From: Casuarius casuarius | Lineage: Eukaryota; Chordata; Aves; Casuariiformes; Casuariidae | Assembly: GCA_003342895.1 (NCBI GenBank) | Contig: PTFA01000410.1 | Span: 447,123 to 511,122, forward strand | Direction of reading: 5' to 3' | DNA length: 64,000 bases | Shown: in pieces, positions 39,393 to 59,689 of the stretch | Layout: every line of letters starts with the position of its first letter | How positions within the stretch are numbered: position 1 is the stretch's first letter | The notes under the pieces: model-generated | The model's database searches: none | Seen by the model: only the letters and a program-made list of their open reading frames with translations | Told to the model about the DNA's origin: nothing | Made by a program: the position numbers and the translations under genes

Positions 39393-40290
39393 CTCCCACA
39401 TTGGGCTAAGGTACAGCAGTATTTGAAGGCAACAAAGCATGAACTGAAGATAAGATGCAAAATTTTGTGAGATTTTCAGTGTCAGAGGAGGCTTCCAAGC
39501 ACGGTGATGAATTTCTATTTTTTGCAGCCCTTTTGTGGCGATTATATCTAAAAGAAGTGGCCAGGATCACCTGAAGGCTAGGGCTTGATGCGGAAAGGAG
39601 TCGGTAAAATTTTCTGGCCTTCATTACGCAGGAGCTCTAGTAACGTGATCCTGGAGATCTAATCTACCAAATTTATCTCAACTGAAAAACAGCTGCTCTG
39701 GGATGGGACTGGGGCAGATGTTTAATACTCCAAGAGGCACAACATTAGCAAAATACAGTGGCTTTAGGAATATTACATTTTTAATACCAGCAGAGCTCAT
39801 TTCTACCTTAAGCTGCAGCTCCACTGGCTATGCAGAACTGTATGCTTTTTTTAGCTAGTTTGGTTGTTAAGATACAATTTTTTCATTTAGAATAGTTGCT
39901 TATGGCATATCTGGGTGTCTGTTGTCTGCCCTGACATGTCTGAGTGTTTATTTTTCAGTGTGTAGTTAAATATAAGACAGATAGATATGCGGTGCAGACA
40001 CGATACTAGCTTCAGACGTAGTATGAGATACAAGTTTTAACTCACAAAGCATCTTGCGATTTGACTTCTGCGTCTGTAAAAGGCTGCATTTCTCCTTTTC
40101 TGATAATCTCGGGAGCTGAAATCAGCCAAGATGCTCAATCTGATAAAGCCAGCAGTTGCATGCCGGTGGGTGGCAGCAAGGCAGCTTCAGGGAAGCGGGC
40201 GATTCACTGGGTCTGGCAGTATTTCAGACACGCCGTAGAGCCTGCCTGTTTAGCAGGGTTTTCCCTGGATGGAGGGGTTGGGAGGACTGA

Positions 40291-40360
40291 GTCTCAGCCG
40301 TACCGAGCTGGACCAGGTCTCAGCCGTACCGAGCTGGACTGGGTCTCAGCTGTACCAAGG
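40291..40360 (+). repeat. 26-bp tandem repeat, about 2.7 copies
   Basis: The unit GTCTCAGCCGTACCGAGCTG plus GACCAG is repeated at 40291, 40317 and 40343. The first two copies are nearly identical and the third is truncated. It contains CpGs that have not decayed, suggesting a recent duplication. Confidence 0.85.
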
Positions 40361-40547
40361 TGCTGTGTTTGTTGATACTGTGTCCATGTGGATTTACTCT
40401 GCGATGTATGTTTTGAAATATCGATTTTTCATAAGCTTAGAATTTTATGACAGTTGCCTTATATAAATCAAGTAAAGACTATCACATTTCCCTGGAATTA
40501 TTCTTCTGGAAAGTAAAAGACATTGCACACAAAATGTAGAATATTTA

Positions 40548-40579
40548 AGTAAATATAGCAAAGAGTAAATATAGCAAAG
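40548..40579 (+). repeat. Perfect 16-bp tandem duplication
   Basis: AGTAAATATAGCAAAG occurs twice back to back (40548-40563 and 40564-40579). Confidence 0.9.
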
Positions 40580-40994
40580 ACCTGATCTACCTGAAGCTTT
40601 TTGTGAAAAAAAGAGTAAGATCTCTCTGTCCATCATATAAGAACCAGCTGTTGAAAATGAAGCACCTGGCGCTTCCTTAGCCCCCAGTGGTCCTCCCTGG
40701 GCCGGAGCCGCTGCCGGTCGTTGCTCTCTGTATCCCACGCGTGCGCCGGGGGTGCCTGCCGGGTCCTAATCCCCATTGCAAGCCCTTTGGACAGGAGCTA
40801 GAGAGGTTCTGCAGGAATTCCCGCTGCACTGGGAATGCATTTGCCAAGAAAAGGGGGGGTTGGTTGCAGCAGGTGACGGCCTTGGAGCTCGCGCGGTTCG
40901 CAGGACAGCTCGGTGGCTGTCACCGCCGGCTGCACAGATAACACACGCTTTCTGGCTGTTTAACGTGTGTCTTTCCTTCTTGTGTTTTCAACAG

Positions 40995-41050
40995 GTAAAA
41001 CAGAGCTGGCCAAACAGACAGCCAAGTACATACATAAGGATGTCAAAAAG
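40995..41050 (+). CDS. CLPB: CLPB exon w6: Walker A lysine
   Basis: This 56-bp exon completes the P-loop glycine and continues KTELAKQTAKYIHKDVKK, ending in phase 0. It supplies the Walker A Lys-Thr pair that binds ATP phosphate and magnesium. The acceptor is tttcaacag and the donor GTAATG. Because the exon itself starts GTAAAA, the junction reads AG|GT. Confidence 0.97.
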
Positions 41051-44000
41051 GTAATGCCCCTTCCCTCTGCTCTTTGCCGTTCAAAGGCATTTAGTAGCAG
41101 GGTGCATTTTGTTCCGTGGTGATGTGGTCACATCTGGATCACTTGTCTGGGTCCTGGAGTCAAGCTTGCCTGCATCACAACACGCTTTATTCGCCAGTAG
41201 AAAAGAAACGTGAGATTTGTATGTGTGCACCAAGAAAGGGCCTCTGCTAGGTGGAGATGAATCAGGCCAGGCCTATGTCCCTGTCTGTGTTACTAACGAC
41301 ATTTCAATTACAAAAATCCAAACTAACTTAACAAAATAGCGTGCTCCCTGTTTGAGGCTGCTGTCATTTTGACGTCCTGTACTGTGAACAAATTTCTTTG
41401 CATCTGTTACTAATAACCCTGTAATCATAGAAGAAACGTAATTCTAAAAATTCATTTTATGTGTCCCTAGCTGCTCCGTTTGTTGCAACGTATCAGTGTA
41501 GACAGTGGAAATGGTGGAGCTGATTTGGGTTCTCAGTGCTGAAGTGTTTTGGATTCAGACAAGCTGTTTGCGTGGTTTTCTTTATTACCCACTTGACAGT
41601 TTCTAGTTAAAATGGATTAGAATTATTCCCTACGTGGCCATAGGTTCTTTAATAGGGGAATACGTTGGGCACGTCTACCATTTTGAAACACTAAGCATTT
41701 ATATTTGGATTCCTCGATCCACGTTTAAGCACCTTTAAGCCTTCGAGAAGTACCCGGCTTTCTTCCACGGCGGTCTGTGGGCAGACGCAGATACTAGAGC
41801 CAAGGCTGCGCACATCCCAGGGGAAAATGAAGACACACAGAGTTGCCCCGTAAGCTGATTTTAGAGTAATCCCACCTCTCCCCCACATCTTCCAGCGTAG
41901 AATAGACACAAAATAAAATGACATGTAGAAAGAAGATCAAAAGTAAAACAAAGCTGTAAAAATGGCTGTTCCGGTTTCTTTTCATCATCCTTCTGTAATT
42001 GCCTTTCAGAAGCAATAAATCCCAGTCCCTGATCTCGGGCACCTTCATCCAAGAGTCCTGCACCTGGAACTGGTCAATGCCCAGCCAAACATCAAATAGA
42101 AAAATCAGTTAAACACTGAATGTTGTGTTAATTCAATAGCATGCACAAATCGGAGTTTTATTGGTAATGAATCAGCTTGGCAGTCATTGCTGTAACGAGC
42201 AGTGTGAAGAGGGGTCATAAACTATATGGGCGGTTATGGGGGAGGCAGCTCTTAGCAGGAACTGGCTGATTAAGAAATCCGTAATGGTCTCATTTTCATA
42301 CTGGTAGAGAGGTTGCAATGTAACGACAGACGCTGCTGTCCTTACCCAACCTGGGTTAGCGCACGTGGTATGAGCGCTGAGCGAGGAGGGCTCAGGCCAT
42401 GCGCAGAGCAAAGCAAAGCATGACTAACAGCCTGATTCTGGTCTTGCTCTCACCAGCTGCTTGTCAGGACCTGGTGGGACGCTCCTCCTTCGTGTCGGCG
42501 TACGCACCGCCAGGATGGGGCCCAGAAAGCCAGCCTCCGCGAAGGGATGCCAATTTTTGCACTTCTCTGTTTTTCCTATGCAGTTTGTGCCTGGTTCCCA
42601 GCAAGTCTAGTTAAGCAGGAGGTGGTTCCCCTTTGAGCAGATCCAGGACTATGTGTCAAGGGGGTGAACAGCCTTGACCTAATGGAAATTATGGCTGTTT
42701 AAACGAGACACTCTGTGCTTACTGCCTGTTACAGATGGATAGGTAGGAGAAGCTCATTTAAATCTATAGGAGGATTATCCAGAAAGCTAGGGATGGCTTT
42801 CGAGAATGTGCAGCATATGCCATGAGTGGCCTTTGGGTGACTTGGCTGCTAGTGCTACGTTGGACTGGTTCAAATGCTTTCAGTGGAAGAATTTTCCATC
42901 AAAAGATGCAGCTTCTTTCACACAAAAACTTCTCATACGGTTGATTTCTGCAGTATGTTTAAGTGGATAAGCATTTGGTTTGGTCTGCTTTGGTTTCAGT
43001 TCTATCTGATAAAAACTGATCAAAAGAAGGGTAGGGTAACAAAATCCTTTGAGAGTTTTGAAGGAAAGCATTTCAGCTGGTCTAAAGAGGTTTTTGTTCA
43101 TGTTTTAATATTTTTATTACGCAGAGAAAATTGCCTGTTTTGAATTGAAATCCGTCCCAAATTGCCTATTCTCTTACTGTCTCCACCAAATCCTGGCACA
43201 TCATGGGGGATCCTCCAGAGCAGCACGGTCACTGCCTCCCTCTGTACTGTGGGAGTTAATGGCAGCATCTTCTTGGCTTGGTGTCTCTAGACTACATTTG
43301 GGATCTGAAAGGCAACGGGACGCTCTGTGCACTGCTAAAATTCCCATCCATTAGCTCTGAATGTTTTTGCTTTAGAGATGAGTTGCCATTTAGTGGATTA
43401 TCCCTCTGTGCGTGTGTGTTGTCTATGTGCACGTATCCTGGTGACATGTACACACAGACATGTGTCCTCCCATACAATAACCGTTCTTGTTCCCAGTGTC
43501 TGCCTATCCTCTCACCTCCATTTGCTCTTTCCAGTAAATAACTATTTCACATAGGTCTCCAGAGTAGGGCTGTTGTCAGAGGATAATATTTGAGTGGTCT
43601 TCAGCACATGTTTAAAGCAGCCTCTAAGGGTCTTCAGCAACACTGGGTTGCTGCCTGTGACTGTCTCACTGGTACAGCATGGGAACAGTCATACGCGTTG
43701 TGGAGCAGGTAGTCCAGGGAGGTGTAACCTGTGATTACCCAAAAGCTATTAACTGGATGCCTGTGGAGAGCTATCATGTCTAGTTGACCGTGTCTGCATT
43801 GTTGCTGAGAAAGTTCAAACTTGTCTTTTCATACCTTTAGGACCAGTTATAGCTGCAAGCCCAGACAGTTCATTGTCTGCAGTGAACCAGCTTTTGAAAT
43901 GCAAAAGGAAGTTTGCATATTAACTATAAACTCTGTAACAATGTTATCTCATCAGTGTGATCATCCGTGAACCTAGTTTACCTTGGCTTTATGATTTTTG

Positions 44001-44440
44001 TTTTTATTTTATTTATTTTTGCTGAGAAGCATTGTGTTCTTCTTGTGATTTATTTCAAAAAATTGAACGGCAATAATACCCATTTTATTTAGCAAATTAC
44101 AAGTTGCTGTTTCAGGCCCATTTTTATCACTCTAGCTCTAGTGATGAGCAGAACATCTGAACTGAAACTCGGTCGGGGGATTGTTAGCCAGCTGTGGGAA
44201 CTGTTCCTAGACATCTTTGAGAAACTGCCATTATTTTCCTCTTCCTTCAGAATAAGTCTTCAGCATTTGGTAGTGGATTTATCTGGCCGTTCCACTGCCT
44301 GCAATCCTTGGGAACCAAGAAGCAGACACCGGTGTGCTCATCCGTGTAGCCACCTGTGTGGTTCTGGAGAAGACTTCTAAATGTACTGAAACTTTGAGCA
44401 CATTAATCAGAATCGTGTTACATATTTCTTTCTCTTGCAG
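41051..44440 (+). other. CLPB intron w6 (3.4 kb)
   Basis: Mostly unique DNA. An AT-rich block at about 41860-42180 has AAATAAAATGACATG and TGTTAATTCAATAG words, and 43980-44110 is T-rich. I see no exon, RNA gene or clear transposon. Confidence 0.75.
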
Positions 44441-44485
44441 GGTTTCATTAGACTGGACATGTCAGAGTTCCAGGAAAGGCACGAG
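44441..44485 (+). CDS. CLPB: CLPB exon w7: short AAA+ exon
   Basis: This 45-bp, 15-codon exon encodes GFIRLDMSEFQERHE. It is the ClpB-type L-x-R-x-D-M-S-E-x-x-E-x-H segment that precedes the pore loop. It is phase 0 at both ends, so its skipping would keep frame but remove a conserved AAA+ element. The acceptor is tctcttgcag and the donor GTGAGT. Confidence 0.97.
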
Positions 44486-47038
44486 GTGAGTAAATGGGCT
44501 GTCGCACATCCAGAGATTGCAGTTTCAAGTTTAATTGGTAATTTAAACAAATCGTGTCAATTCGTTCTTTCCTCTACCTTTCATCACTGTCCTTCAAGGG
44601 GCTTAAGATCTCCCAGCTGCTCTTGAACACAATGAACACCTCCCAGATGGATGCTGTCACAGGGGCCTAGCCCTGGCAGGGAGCATTCAGGATCTTCCCA
44701 AATTAGTCCCACGTTCTCCAGGAGATGGGCTGTTTGGTGTGTCAAAAGGGGATGCAAGAAAGATAGCAACAGTGGTTGCTCAGGGATGTGGAGTAATTTG
44801 CAATATGGGGACTCCCAGTCAAAGAACAAGAAGTTAAAGTGCAGCATGTTAAGAACAGAGACCAAGGAGAAAGGAAAGCCTAATGCATTTGTATCCAGTA
44901 CTGCGCCCTGTGTGTGTGGTGTCTGCACCCCTGGGTGAAGAGCAACTGAGCAGAGATCATATTGTGCATGAAAATACGCAGCCTGGACCTGAGTGATTAG
45001 CCACGTTTTGTAAATATGCAGAGACTGTTTTGTAAGCCCCCTCCAGCCTCGCAAGATAAGCTCAAGTGAGCACAGAGCCCCATTCACTTCCTAACCTCAA
45101 ACACTTTGCCTAGGCCTGGTTTGGTCGAACCTGCTTATCTGCTGCCTTGGCTTTATGTGTGCCAAGTCCGTTGAGATCATGTAAATTAGATCCGAGCATG
45201 CACTGAGGTATCAGGGGTGCGTGGCCAGCCCTGTCCTCCGTCCCCTGTGTTTATTCTAACAGTCTGAACGGGGGAAGTGTCTAGGCTTGAGCCGTATTGA
45301 CTTGCATTTAGCTGGCAGAGCAGATTTGTGCTGTACCACGAGACCCCGGTAGACAGAGTCCACCCCTCCTGTCACACCTCCTGCCCAATTACCTCTGATG
45401 CTGCAAAAGCAGCAGAACATCTCCGCTAGCTCAGACCCTGGAGATGATGGGATCGTTACAAGACTCGGGGGATGAATGTCCCTAAGACAGTGAATATGCA
45501 AGAGTGAATCTGCAAAAACTTCCCCTGAGAAGGTGCAGGATGCTGCAGAGAATCCAGGGAGAAAAACCGATAGCACAGAAAATTCCAGAGCAGAAGGGTC
45601 TAGGGGCCTTTAGTGGATATGTGTGGGTGAGGTGCCCCCGGATCCAGAAAGCGTGAGATAGGATGCACCGAGGCTCAGCCCCTTTGGCAGTGCGGCTGCT
45701 GCATTGTTTTATGCAAAAAGGAGGAAAAAGGAGGCGGACTCGCTACCTGGGACTTGGGAAGGTGGTGTCCTGAGCGTGAGGAGGAGGAAGGTGCTGGGGA
45801 AGAGCACCAGTGCCAAGATCCGTAGGGCCCTTGAATGGCCAGGGCTAGAAAAGTCCGGAAGAGTGTAATATTCTCAAAAACATTAAAGCGAAGGGATATG
45901 GGAAGAGAAAATAGAGAAGTGCTCACTGCCGGACTGATAGATGGCTCCTCAGTGGTTATGATAGGATCCTCCACAGTAGGAGTAAAAAATGAATAAAAAT
46001 AAAGCCATAGTGATGATTCAGTACAAAGAAAGAATGAGGAGTTAGAAGTAGCAGTATAAATGTAAGGTATAAAATATTGTGCCCTGACAGACAAGAGGCA
46101 GAGCAAAGGGAAGAAATAAAGTAGAGAACTGCGGGGAAAGCAATATAAATTTTTCAAGCAAACAAGGATCAGAAGGTCAGTCCAGGAGACAGCAGCCTTT
46201 GAAGGAGCCTGGGGAGCCTCACGTAGCCACAGGCGCTGCAAAACAAATGAAATGAATTAGCTGCCCTCAGCTAATTTCTGCCTTCGCATCCCCGAGTCAG
46301 TGGGAGCCCCCTCACCTCTGTCCCCAGGGTCGTGAAGGAGAGCAGGGGAGGCAGCGGGGGGACCCCAGCTGTCCCCAGCCTCTTCAGATTGCTCCGCAGG
46401 TGGCCAAAAAGGACCCACCTTGGAACGAAAGAAATCGTGTGTCCTAACAAAGGCAGTGCTGGAAGCACCTGCAGAACTGGATACCTTGAAAATGTCCCAA
46501 ATCGCATCACAACTCACTTTCCATTTTTACTAAAATATTTCTGTTTTCAGAAATATTCTTCTATTTTCTTCTCTGTACCTTTATTTAAAAATTCATAGCA
46601 TCAAGAAGTAATGAAGTTAGTTATTGGCCCAAACTTTGATTCCCCACCAAAGCCATCTGCCATTCATATTCCTTTAAATTCTTGCTCTTAAAAAGGCTGA
46701 AAGGCTTTAAAGTATGTCTTCAACAGCTAGGATGGGACACTTGGGCACTGTTCAGAAAGGTCGGGCTTGTGCCCGCTCGCCTGCTGGTGGCTGCTCTTTC
46801 AGATGCTGGTGGTTAAATCTGTGTGAGTTAATTGCTCAGCAGTCACCGGTCTGCGTTTTGCCAAATTGTTGCTTATTAAGCTGATCTTGGGATACCTGGG
46901 GTGTGATAGATGTCACAACGTATACAGAACTTGATTTGCTACGGAAAAGAATCATGGCTGATTGCTAGCTGCTCCGTACCCGAGAGGGCTTCTTCCCTGA
47001 CAAGATCATCTTCCACATCTCCTGTTGCTTTCCCCTAG
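44486..47038 (+). other. CLPB intron w7 (2.6 kb)
   Basis: Unique sequence. From about 45660 to 46170 the + strand is purine-rich, which opens a 188-codon antisense frame that I do not believe is coding. No transposon is recognised and no exon is visible. Confidence 0.75.
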
Positions 47039-53083
<6,045 letters not shown>

Positions 53084-53157
53084 AGGATGTCCAGATGACC
53101 GACAAGATAACCATCTCTAAGCAATTCAAGGAGAAGGTTATTCGCCCGATCTTAAAG
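53084..53157 (+). CDS. CLPB: CLPB exon w10: AAA+ segment before the arginine finger
   Basis: This 74-bp exon completes the Glu codon and encodes DVQMTDKITISKQFKEKV followed by IRPILK, ending in phase 0. It aligns with human CLPB DVQISDKITISKNFKENV. The acceptor is gtctttcag and the donor GTACAG. Confidence 0.97.
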
Positions 53158-55893
<2,736 letters not shown>

Positions 55894-55998
55894 GCCAAAA
55901 TGAGGCACAATATCACCCTGCTTTGGGACAGGGAGGTTATGGACGTGCTGGCTGACGGCTACAACTTGCACTATGGCGCCCGGTCTATCAAACACGAG
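55894..55998 (+). CDS. CLPB: CLPB exon w12: sensor 2
   Basis: This 105-bp exon (35 codons, phase 0 to 0) encodes [18 protein letters not shown] and continues through [17 protein letters not shown]. The YGAR motif provides sensor-2 Arg (residue 409), marking the start of the ClpB D2-small domain. The acceptor is accccacag and the donor GTAAAG. Confidence 0.98.
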
Positions 55999-56295
55999 GT
56001 AAAGTAGAAGGATGAAGCAAGTGTTGGCCCTGCTTGGAGTTTTCCAGGGCACAGGAGCACAGACGGACCCCACAGCACCACCTCACAGTCACCGTCTGCA
56101 CGGGAAGGGTCAGGATCGTTACTCTCTGGGTCTGTCCCTTAGAAGAGTGTGCCCACACCCAAGAGGCACCACGGGGACATGTGCCCTGCCCTTGGGTGGG
56201 AAGGAGTGTTGCATTGCTCCAGAGGCTTTGAGGCTGATCAAAGGGGCTTAAGCGGGCAGGAGGCTTTCTAATGGGAGCTACTTTTTCTTCTCCAG
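55999..56295 (+). other. CLPB intron w12 (297 bp)
   Basis: The shortest intron in the window. It holds only splice signals, with the acceptor after a T/C tract (tttttcttctccag). Confidence 0.9.
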
Positions 56296-56547
56296 GTTGA
56301 ACGGCGTGTCGTGAACCAGCTAGCAGCTGCCTACGAGCAGGACCTGCTGCCCAGGGGCTGCACCCTGAGGATCACGGTGGAGGATTCGGACAAGCAGCTG
56401 CTGAAAACCAAAGACAACTCATCCCCCGGAGCGGATAAAACAAAGATGCCAACCCTGCGACTGGAGATAGTGGAGAAAGACAGCAAATCCCGAAAACTGA
56501 ACATCCAAGCACCTTTGAACCCTGAAAATATTACTTACTTCTTATAG
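56296..56547 (+). CDS. CLPB: CLPB exon w13: C-terminal D2-small domain and stop
   Basis: The terminal coding exon encodes [18 protein letters not shown], then [16 protein letters not shown], a variable Ser/Pro/Lys stretch, a last conserved strand ([17 protein letters not shown]) and the C terminus ENITYFL. The stop codon TAG is at 56545-56547. The fold-forming strands match human, while the stretch around residues 458-470 and the last six residues diverge. The total length from Walker A to the C terminus agrees with mammalian CLPB. Confidence 0.98.
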   Translation, partial: VERRVVNQLAAAYEQDLLPRGCTLRITVEDSDKQLLKTKDNSSPGADKTKMPTLRLEIVEKDSKSRKLNIQAPLNPENITYFL

Positions 56548-56630
56548 GCACGAGGACCACTCTGCAAGCGGCTGCCGCCTGCGAGACGCTGCAGGCTGTG
56601 CCGCTTGGCAATAAAACCGTGAGACTCGGA
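56548..56630 (+). terminator. CLPB: CLPB 3' UTR with AATAAA polyadenylation signal
   Basis: An AATAAA hexamer lies at 56610-56615, 62 bases after the stop codon, and is followed by a GT-containing stretch. This would give a very short 3' UTR. A second AATAAA at 57168-57173 could serve a longer form. Cleavage sites cannot be read from the sequence. Confidence 0.75.
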
Positions 56631-57167
56631 GCGTCCGGTCTGGCCACACCAGTGAGCACAGGCCACTGCTGACTGTCAGAGCAGGGCGCGAGCTGGGGCA
56701 GGGGCGAAGCTGGGCTCTCGTGAGCTCCTGCTCTTCGGGAAGGGGACGCAGGCAGGCGGGACCCTCGCATGAGCGGACCGCGTGTCTTTATTCTGGGATA
56801 GGCACAGAGGTGAGGAGCAGCTACGAACCAGGGAGGGGCTGTGCTGCGGTTATGGGGACATAGCAGATAGGTGGAGAGTAGTGGGATTTCGCCGTAGAAG
56901 CGCTTGGCACAAGAGAAGGTGGAGGAGTATTTTAAAAAGAGGGGAAAGCAGATTTCAGGTTGTACCGGCGCCAGGGAGTTCGGCTCTGATAAGGCTTGCT
57001 GTTCCCTAACGGGGCGGCTGGGTTCCCTCACTGCGGAGGCTGGGTTCGCTGGGGTTGGACTGCTGCTGGAAAAGGGGTAGGACAGGGCCTGCGTGTGTGA
57101 CAGCTTGATTTTGAAAGCCACCAGGCACTCTCTGACTCTGTATTTCGCCCACCTCTTAATTTATTGC

Positions 57168-57173
57168 AATAAA
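57168..57173 (+). terminator. Possible distal polyadenylation signal
   Basis: An AATAAA hexamer (TTGCAATAAATGCAG context) lies about 620 bases past the CLPB stop. It is the next canonical signal on the + strand. Confidence 0.35.
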
Positions 57174-57179
57174 TGCAGC

Positions 57180-58670
57180 GTGCACATGAGACGTTCTGCT
57201 TCTCACGCAGGCTGGGGGGAGGGTGGGCAGAGCAGAGGTGGGGATTGCACATTAACAGGAGGGAGAAGGGCAAGAAACATCCCTGGGAGACTCCTACATT
57301 TCCTGCTCGCAAGTGGGAGATGATAGGAATAACACCGGCGCGTTTCCGTCTGCCAGCCCCGTCCCGGCCGGGTGACACCGCAGCGCAAACCCCATTGCTA
57401 AATGCTGCGGCCGCTCCTCCCGCCTCTGTTTTTCCGCCACCGACCAGATAACCCCCACTCCGCAGACCTGCTTTCTGGAAATATTTAATAACTCAGGGTT
57501 AACCTAGATGTCCAAGCTGTCCTCAGTGTCAGAGCTCGGAGCAAAGTTCCCCGGTCCAGACAAATTGCAAGTTACAGTGTCTCTTACCAGGCAGAATTGG
57601 ATTTGCTTCCCGAGTGTTTGCAACATGCTGCCCGTGCGGAAGGTTTAACTCTTCCAGGCCTCCGGCCGTGGGTGCACTTGCTCCTCCTCCTCCCCCGGGG
57701 CTGCTGCATCCCGCTCTGCCCTCCCGGGGGTGGCAGGATCCGGCCCGGGGGCTCCTCGTGTCTCCTCAGAGCAGGAGCGTTTTGGGGAAAGCAGGGCTCG
57801 GGGGTTTGGACAGTTCTGGTGTTTGCACCTCGCAAGGTGGTCGCCTGTCGTCTGCGATGGACCACGGCGCGGGTCCATGCGGGCGCAGAGACGGTGACGG
57901 ACGGGACGTCACGGAGAGCCCTGCCGTCGGGGACGATGCGCCCAGCCGGGCGGCCTGGCCCGGTACCCCGCTCGCCCGGGCTCCACGTCCGACCCAGGAA
58001 AGCCGTTAGGTGAAATGGCTCNGCCTCGGGAGCAGCTTCCAGTCCCGGCCACCCGGGAGCGTGGAAAAGGCAGGAAAAGGGAGAAGCCCTGATATGAGGA
58101 GCATGGAAAGCCCGAGCCGCCCTGTTGATTTTGCAGGGACGCTGTGGGGATGCTGCGGGGCTGGGCTGCAGGGCTGCAGAGCTACATCCCACCACTGCTT
58201 CTAGATCGTCCTTTTATTTCCCGACACGGAAAGCAGACGCACCCGCAAAGCACCACAGCAGTCGCCCCAAAACCCCGCCGGGCGCTGCTCCGTTCGTGCG
58301 TTGCTGTCCGCCAGCTCTGCCCCGTCCCACCGCGAGGTTTCCCACCTCGGGGGTCTGCCCAGCCGCGGCACTGAGGGACACGGCCCGTCCCCGGTGCCCC
58401 CAGCGCCGGAGAGCTGCAAGCAGAGACGTGGTGGGATGCCTGCGGCAGGGTCCCACGCCATGCAGCCCCCCGCGGCACAGCCGAGGCTGCTCCTTGGGGT
58501 GCAGCACAGCCCGGCCCAGCTCTGCGTGGCCATGCGCCCCTGCGGCTCCTGCACCCGACCCGTGGAAACCAGAAGGAGGTTTGTGCCGGGGCTGAGCGAG
58601 AGGGCAGCAGCTCTTGGCTCCAGCTGCGCACCCTGTGCATGGGGCAGAGCTGGCTGCGCCGTGCAGCAGG
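57180..58670. other. GC-rich intergenic DNA with CpG-dense segment
   Basis: No gene is supported. A repeat-free AT-richer segment at 57460-57600 (AATATTTAATAACTCAGGG, GGTTAACC words) precedes a CpG-dense part (about 57830-58080) that meets the look of a small CpG island. Frames open here on both strands are a consequence of GC content. Confidence 0.55.
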
Positions 58671-59235
58671 TGTGCGTGGGTGTGCACAGGTGTGCATGGC
58701 TGTCTACAGTAGTGCATGGCTGTGCACGGCTGTGTATGGGTGTGCATGGCTGTGCATAGGTGTGCACGGGTGTGCACATGGCTGTGTATGGGTGTGCATA
58801 GGTGAGCACAGGTGTGCATGGCGTGCATGGATGTGCATGGCTGTGCACGGGTGTGCGTGGCTGTGTACAGCTGTGTATGGGTGTGCATGGCTGTGTATGG
58901 GTGTGCATGGTGTGCACAGGTGTGCATGACTGTGTATGGGTGTGCATGGTGTGCGTGGCTGTGTATGGCTGTGTTTGGCTGTGTATGGCTGTGTACGGGT
59001 GTGCATGGCTGTGCACAGATGTGAGTGGCTGTGTATGGGTGTGCATGGTGTGCATGGCTGTGCATGGCTGTACACAGGTGTGTATGGCTGTGCATGGCTG
59101 TGCACGGGTGTGCATGGCTGTGCATGACTGTGTATGGGTGTGCATGGTGTGTACGGGTGTGCGTGGCTGTGTACAGCTGTGTATGGGTGTGCATGGTGTG
59201 CATGGCTGTGCATGGCTGTGCACGGGTGTGCACAG
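58671..59235 (+). repeat. Minisatellite array 1, 10-bp unit TGTGYAYGGS
   Basis: About 57 copies of a 10-base unit (TGTGCATGGC, TGTGTATGGG, TGTGCACGGG and similar) with rare 9- or 12-base units. A longer segment (near 58846-58915) recurs near 59151-59200, showing higher-order duplication. Because 10 is not a multiple of 3 and no unit makes a stop, several frames on both strands stay open across it. These are not genes. Units are alternating purine-pyrimidine over 6-8 bases. Confidence 0.95.
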
Positions 59236-59424
59236 CTGCACGCAGCAGTGCCGCACAGCACTGAGGGGACCAACCTGGGGACCCCGGGGCTAAACCCAGG
59301 ACTCCCCCACACAGGTCCAGGCACCGCCAACCCGCAGCAATGCGGCCCGGGGGGTCCGGGCAGCCCCGGAGCTGCCGGCTGGGACACAGGGAGAGCAGGG
59401 AGCCCACGGCCAGGCGTGCCGTGC

Positions 59425-59465
59425 CGTGCCGTGCTGTGCCATGCCACGCTGCACCGTGCCACGTT
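59425..59465 (+). repeat. GCCGT/GCCAC short tandem repeat
   Basis: A run of GCCGTGCCGTGCCGTGCTGT followed by GCCATGCCACGCTGCACCGT. It is an imperfect 5-base repeat. Confidence 0.7.
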
Positions 59466-59542
59466 ACTCCGTGCCAGCACCCCGGGGAGCAGCGAGGCAA
59501 AGCCACCGGCACGCAGCAGCATCCGCAGCCGGGGCCGCGTTG

Positions 59543-59663
59543 CCCCCCCCCCCCCCCCCCCCCCCCCTTTCCCCCCCCCCCCCCCCCGGGGGGGAGGGGG
59601 GAAAACCCCCCCCCCCCCAAACACACCCCCCGCCGGGGGCCCCTTTCCCCCCCCCCCCCCCCC
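59543..59663. repeat. Poly-C / poly-G low-complexity block
   Basis: Homopolymer runs of C25 (59543-59567), C17 (59571-59587), G7 and G6, C13 (59606-59618) and C17 (59647-59663) lie within 121 bases. It could form G-quadruplexes on the minus strand. It could equally be an assembly or base-calling artefact in a hard-to-sequence GC-rich tract. Confidence 0.9.
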
Positions 59664-59689
59664 AATTGTTTTATTTGTTTTTAATTGTG

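Noticed and set aside
57584..58195. 203-codon minus-strand frame
   Set aside because: It lies in CpG-dense DNA where stops are rare; overlapping frames are open on both strands and there is no recognisable domain.
58201..59665. Minus-strand frames of 306-483 codons with His/Thr/Cys repeats
   Set aside because: They lie on the 10-bp minisatellite; the unit lacks stops and cycles through all frames, giving the same decapeptide in each.
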